Source: Terriglobia bacterium (GTDB lineage Bacteria > Acidobacteriota > Terriglobia > Bryobacterales > UBA6623). From it: 45,460 nucleotides of DNA. Below the pieces are notes generated by a model. The model searched no databases. It was not told where the DNA came from and saw only the letters and a list, made by a program, of their open reading frames with translations. Both the position numbers and the translations under genes were made by a program. Of the stretch, positions 42,748 through 45,460 are shown piece by piece. Each line of letters starts with the position of its first letter. Position 1 is the stretch's first letter. The DNA lies in NCBI GenBank assembly GCA_009841225.1, contig VXMF01000004.1, positions 7,616 through 53,075 of the forward strand, read 5' to 3'.

Positions 42748-42753
42748 TATAAT
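42748..42753 (+). promoter_or_regulatory. Possible -10 element of the PQQ dehydrogenase gene
   Basis: TATAAT, a perfect -10 match 27 bases upstream of the ATG at 42780. No matching -35 hexamer lies at the right distance, so an activator or another sigma factor may be needed, or it is chance. Confidence 0.35.
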
Positions 42754-42779
42754 CCGGCCGGAGACGGCGAGAAGACACA

Positions 42780-45062
42780 ATGGCTGCATCCGCAAGCGCC
42801 CGCCGACTCTTCGTCGCGATCGCGGTCGTTGCGTCGCTGCCGCAGGCGAGCGCCCAATCCCAAAACACTGCGTCAGGCCACCAAGCCGCCTACACGGCCG
42901 AGCAGGCCCAAGCCGGCTTGGCGGTCTATCGGGCGGCGTGCTCGGAGTGCCACTTGGAGAGCCTCCGGGGGCGTTTCGAGGCTCCCGAGCTAGCCGGCCC
43001 GAACTTCCTGGCCCAATGGGCGGACGTTCCGGTCACCGAACTGCTGGATTACACCCGCGCGACGATGCCGGTGCAGGAGCCGGCCGGGCTCAGCGACGAG
43101 GAATACACCGCGGTCGTGGCGTACATGCTCAGGGAGAACGGAGTCCCTCCGGGCGCGACACGGCTGACCTTCTCGTCGGAAGGGTGGACGTTCGCGGGCG
43201 ATCCGGCTCGAGCGGCCACGCGGCTGGCGGGCACGGCGAGGCAGCAACGAGCGGGCGTGCAGGGCACAGTCGCCGCCATCGACCCGACCACGCGGGGGAA
43301 CGATTCGAGAGCCGACGTCATCCCTCCGGTTCCAGGCCGCCCCGGCACCGGTCCGTCACCGCACGGGGTTGACAGGCCGCCACTGGAGGTTGGCGAGGTT
43401 CTCGAGCTCCCAACAGGCGTCACGCGTCGGTATCGTTCGCTCGACAGCTTCAATCCGCCCACGGACGCCGAGCTCGCTGATCCTCCCGCTGGCGACTGGC
43501 TGCACTGGCGCGGGAACCCAGGCTCGTGGGGTTACAGCCCCCTCTCCCAAGTCAACGCCGCCAACGTCCACCGGCTGCAGCTGGCCTGGAGCTGGGGCAT
43601 GGAAGATGGACGGAGCCAGCAGGCACCCTTGGTGCGCGACGGCGTCCTATTCCTGAGCAATCCGGGGAACGTCGTGCAAGCGTTGGACGCCAAGGACGGC
43701 ACCCCGCTCTGGGAGTACCGCCGGCGGCTGCCTGAGGGCGGAGGCCAGAGCTCGCTCAGGACTCTGGCCATCTGGCAAGACCTGATCTTCGTCGCCGCGG
43801 CGGACGCGTACATGGTGGCCCTCGACGCGCCCACCGGCACGGTGCGCTGGGAGACCCGGATCGCAGACCACGAGAAGGGCTATACGAACTCCACCGGCCC
43901 CATCGTCGCGGACGGCAGGGTGATCAACGGAATCAACGGGTGCGGTCGTTTCTACGAAGACAGCTGCTTCATCACCGCCCACGATGCGCGCACGGGGCGC
44001 GAGCTGTGGCGCACCTTCACGATTGCCCGGCCTGGGGAGCCGGGCGGCGATACCTGGGGCGACCTCCCGTTCGAGCTCCGCGGCGGCGGGGATGTGTGGA
44101 TGACGGGCAGCTGGGATCCGAAACTGGGCCTGGTCTACTTCGGCACCGCGCAGGCCAAGCCATGGGTCGCCGCCAGCCGGGGCCTGAGCACGGACGAAGC
44201 GACCTTGTACGCGAACTCGACCCTTGCACTCGACCTCGAGACCGGGCGCATCGACTGGCACTTCGCACACGTGCCCGGCGAATCGCTGGACATGGACGAG
44301 GCCTTCGAGCGAGTTCTGGTCGACATCGAGGGCCGGCCGACCGTGCTCTCGATCGGCAAGCACGGAATCCTCTGGAAGCTGGACCGGCGCGACGGCGCCT
44401 TTCTGGGACACACAGAGACGGTGTTCCAGAACATCCTGGACGTGGACGCCAAGACGGGCGCGGTGCGCTACCGCGCGGACATCGCAAACGCCAAGGTGGA
44501 AGAGTGGGTCTCGGTCTGCCCGTCGACCGCCGGCGGACACAACTGGCCGGCCGCCGGCTACCATCCCCAGACGCGTCTGCTGGTCACCCCGCTGAGCCAG
44601 AGTTGCATGGAAATCGCCGGGCGAAAGACCGTGCTCGAGGTGGGCTCCGGCGGCAACCAGGGCGATCGGGTCTGGATGGAGATGCCGGGAACAGACGGGC
44701 GCTTCGGCAAGCTGGCAGCGTACGACGTCCTGACCCTAGAGGAGGTGTGGAGCGTGGAGCAGCGCGCCCCCTTCCTTACCGGTGCCCTCACCACTGCGGG
44801 CGGGCTCGTCTTCGCCGGCGACTTCGACCGCTGGGTTCGCGCCTATGACGTCGAGACGGGAATGGTCCTCTGGAAGACCAGGCTCGGCACCTCGGTCATG
44901 GGCTACCCGATCTCCTACGAGGTGGAAGGCGTTCAGTACCTGGCGGTGGCGACGGCCAGAGGTGGCGGGAGCCCATGGCGAATCCCCACCTTCCTCACGC
45001 CCGAGCTTGTGAGCCCGCAGGGACACAACGCTCTGTACGTGTTCCGTTTGAGCGAGCCTTGA
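42780..45062 (+). CDS. Cytochrome c-PQQ-dependent dehydrogenase
   Basis: 760 residues with a signal peptide (1-25, [14 protein letters not shown]). The N-terminal cytochrome c domain has C54-S-E-C-H58, and the likely axial Met lies in ATMPVQEP. A linker (about 135-230) leads to an eight-bladed PQQ propeller: [20 protein letters not shown], repeated W-type blade motifs ([32 protein letters not shown]) and [14 protein letters not shown] near the end. Such quinoproteins oxidise alcohols or sugars in the periplasm and pass electrons to cytochromes. The usual order in quinohaemoprotein alcohol dehydrogenases is propeller then cytochrome; here the cytochrome comes first. Substrate unknown. No PQQ-synthesis genes are in the window. 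Confidence 0.88.
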   Translation: MAASASARRLFVAIAVVASLPQASAQSQNTASGHQAAYTAEQAQAGLAVYRAACSECHLESLRGRFEAPELAGPNFLAQWADVPVTELLDYTRATMPVQEPAGLSDEEYTAVVAYMLRENGVPPGATRLTFSSEGWTFAGDPARAATRLAGTARQQRAGVQGTVAAIDPTTRGNDSRADVIPPVPGRPGTGPSPHGVDRPPLEVGEVLELPTGVTRRYRSLDSFNPPTDAELADPPAGDWLHWRGNPGSWGYSPLSQVNAANVHRLQLAWSWGMEDGRSQQAPLVRDGVLFLSNPGNVVQALDAKDGTPLWEYRRRLPEGGGQSSLRTLAIWQDLIFVAAADAYMVALDAPTGTVRWETRIADHEKGYTNSTGPIVADGRVINGINGCGRFYEDSCFITAHDARTGRELWRTFTIARPGEPGGDTWGDLPFELRGGGDVWMTGSWDPKLGLVYFGTAQAKPWVAASRGLSTDEATLYANSTLALDLETGRIDWHFAHVPGESLDMDEAFERVLVDIEGRPTVLSIGKHGILWKLDRRDGAFLGHTETVFQNILDVDAKTGAVRYRADIANAKVEEWVSVCPSTAGGHNWPAAGYHPQTRLLVTPLSQSCMEIAGRKTVLEVGSGGNQGDRVWMEMPGTDGRFGKLAAYDVLTLEEVWSVEQRAPFLTGALTTAGGLVFAGDFDRWVRAYDVETGMVLWKTRLGTSVMGYPISYEVEGVQYLAVATARGGGSPWRIPTFLTPELVSPQGHNALYVFRLSEP

Positions 45063-45266
45063 TCGGCGGTTCGGACTGTTGGGACGATCGGTTAACGTGG
45101 ACGTGGCCGGGGTCCAAGGCAGTCACGATGGCGAATCGTGCGGGTGTTGCTTGCTGCTCTTTGTTACCCGAGGCGCCTCCTCCCGGATGATCGCTGGATT
45201 GGCACGGATTCGCACGAGAGCCCCGAGCTCCGGCACCTCGGCATCGAATTCCGCTGGAATCTGTCT

Positions 45267-45302
45267 AGTCCCGTAGTGTTGTGTTGAGGGAACCACGGGA
45301 CT
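45267..45302. repeat. Inverted repeat between the last two genes
   Basis: AGTCCCGT and ACGGGACT form a perfect 8-base stem around a 20-base loop. No T-run follows, so it is not a typical intrinsic terminator; it may be an operator or the end of a small mobile element. Otherwise 45063-45349 shows no supported gene. Confidence 0.45.
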
Positions 45303-45349
45303 GGGTTGGGAAGGCCACCGGAGCATCGCGGCGCTGAGCGTGCAGCGAG

Positions 45350-45460
45350 ATGACTAGCCTCCCGCTCGTATTTCTCTTGCTCGCCCTAACCTCGACGCAG
45401 CTGCCTGCGTCAATACTGCTAGATGTCGATGGCAACGAGCACGTTCTGCCCGATCCCGAT
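45350..45460 (+). CDS. Start of an exported protein, cut by the window end
   Basis: 37 codons from ATG 45350 to the end of the window with no stop. The first ~20 residues (TSLPLVFLLLALTSTQLPAS) form a signal peptide; GDxN-like DVDGNEHVLP follows. There is no clear Shine-Dalgarno. Too short to assign a family. Confidence 0.5.
   Translation, partial: MTSLPLVFLLLALTSTQLPASILLDVDGNEHVLPDPD

Noticed and set aside
1..45460. tRNA, rRNA or intrinsic terminators
   Set aside because: No cloverleaf, rRNA-like stretch or GC-stem plus T-run was found by eye; a covariance search could still find one.

Overview
The window comes from a GC-rich bacterium with an outer membrane. Pointers are a DUF1549/DUF1553 plus DUF1501 secreted pair, a cytochrome c-PQQ dehydrogenase, an Uma2 nuclease, Calx-beta surface proteins, a TbpB-like barrel protein and a secreted ankyrin-repeat protein. 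This mix is common in Acidobacteriota-like and Planctomycetota-like genomes, including marine and sponge-associated ones. The assignment is an inference from gene content; there is no rRNA or tRNA here to fix it.

Layout. (1) 1-12078, plus strand: a 5'-truncated Calx-beta/beta-helix surface protein, a TbpB-like double-barrel protein, a short decayed insertion-associated gene, then the DUF1549/DUF1553 and DUF1501 pair. (2) 12079-15501: a gene-poor stretch, an orphan membrane histidine kinase on the minus strand, and an IS3-family transposase remnant. (3) 15822-34535, minus strand: a conjugative type IV secretion module of the Trb kind. It has two transcription units, trbC-D-E-G-I-J-L-F-(three unknowns)-traG and trbB-(acidic protein)-ardC. 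Each is headed by a strong sigma70 promoter whose spacer holds the same 12-bp palindrome TCTATATATAGA, which suggests one shared repressor. No relaxase, VirB7-like lipoprotein or VirB1-like transglycosylase was recognised. Between traG and trbB sits cargo: a secreted ankyrin-repeat protein, a dead relBE-type toxin-antitoxin pair and an Uma2 nuclease. The ankyrin gene is bracketed by a 94-bp direct repeat that duplicates the 3' end of traG, a clear scar of its insertion. (4) 34935-42645, plus strand: an accessory and defence-like region. It has a chimeric toxin-antitoxin locus (mazE intact, mazF with an in-frame amber stop, higB beheaded, higA intact), an AAA_21 ATPase plus DUF4276 (TOPRIM-like) pair, a TOTE-type primase-helicase, and an AAA_14/DUF4143 ATPase. 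(5) 42780-end: a cytochrome c/PQQ dehydrogenase and the start of another exported protein.

Reading as a whole: sections 3 and 4 look like an integrated conjugative element or its remnant. The transfer machinery is largely intact and under common operator control, and it carries anti-restriction (ArdC), host-interaction (ankyrin) and defence-like cargo. All three toxin genes found in it are broken. The chromosomal flanks carry secreted, surface and respiratory genes. The most distinctive points are the twin operator-promoters, the traG-tail duplication around the ankyrin gene, the two unknown proteins where a relaxase would be expected, the merged dead-toxin locus, and the TOTE primase-helicase next to the ATPase/DUF4276 pair.
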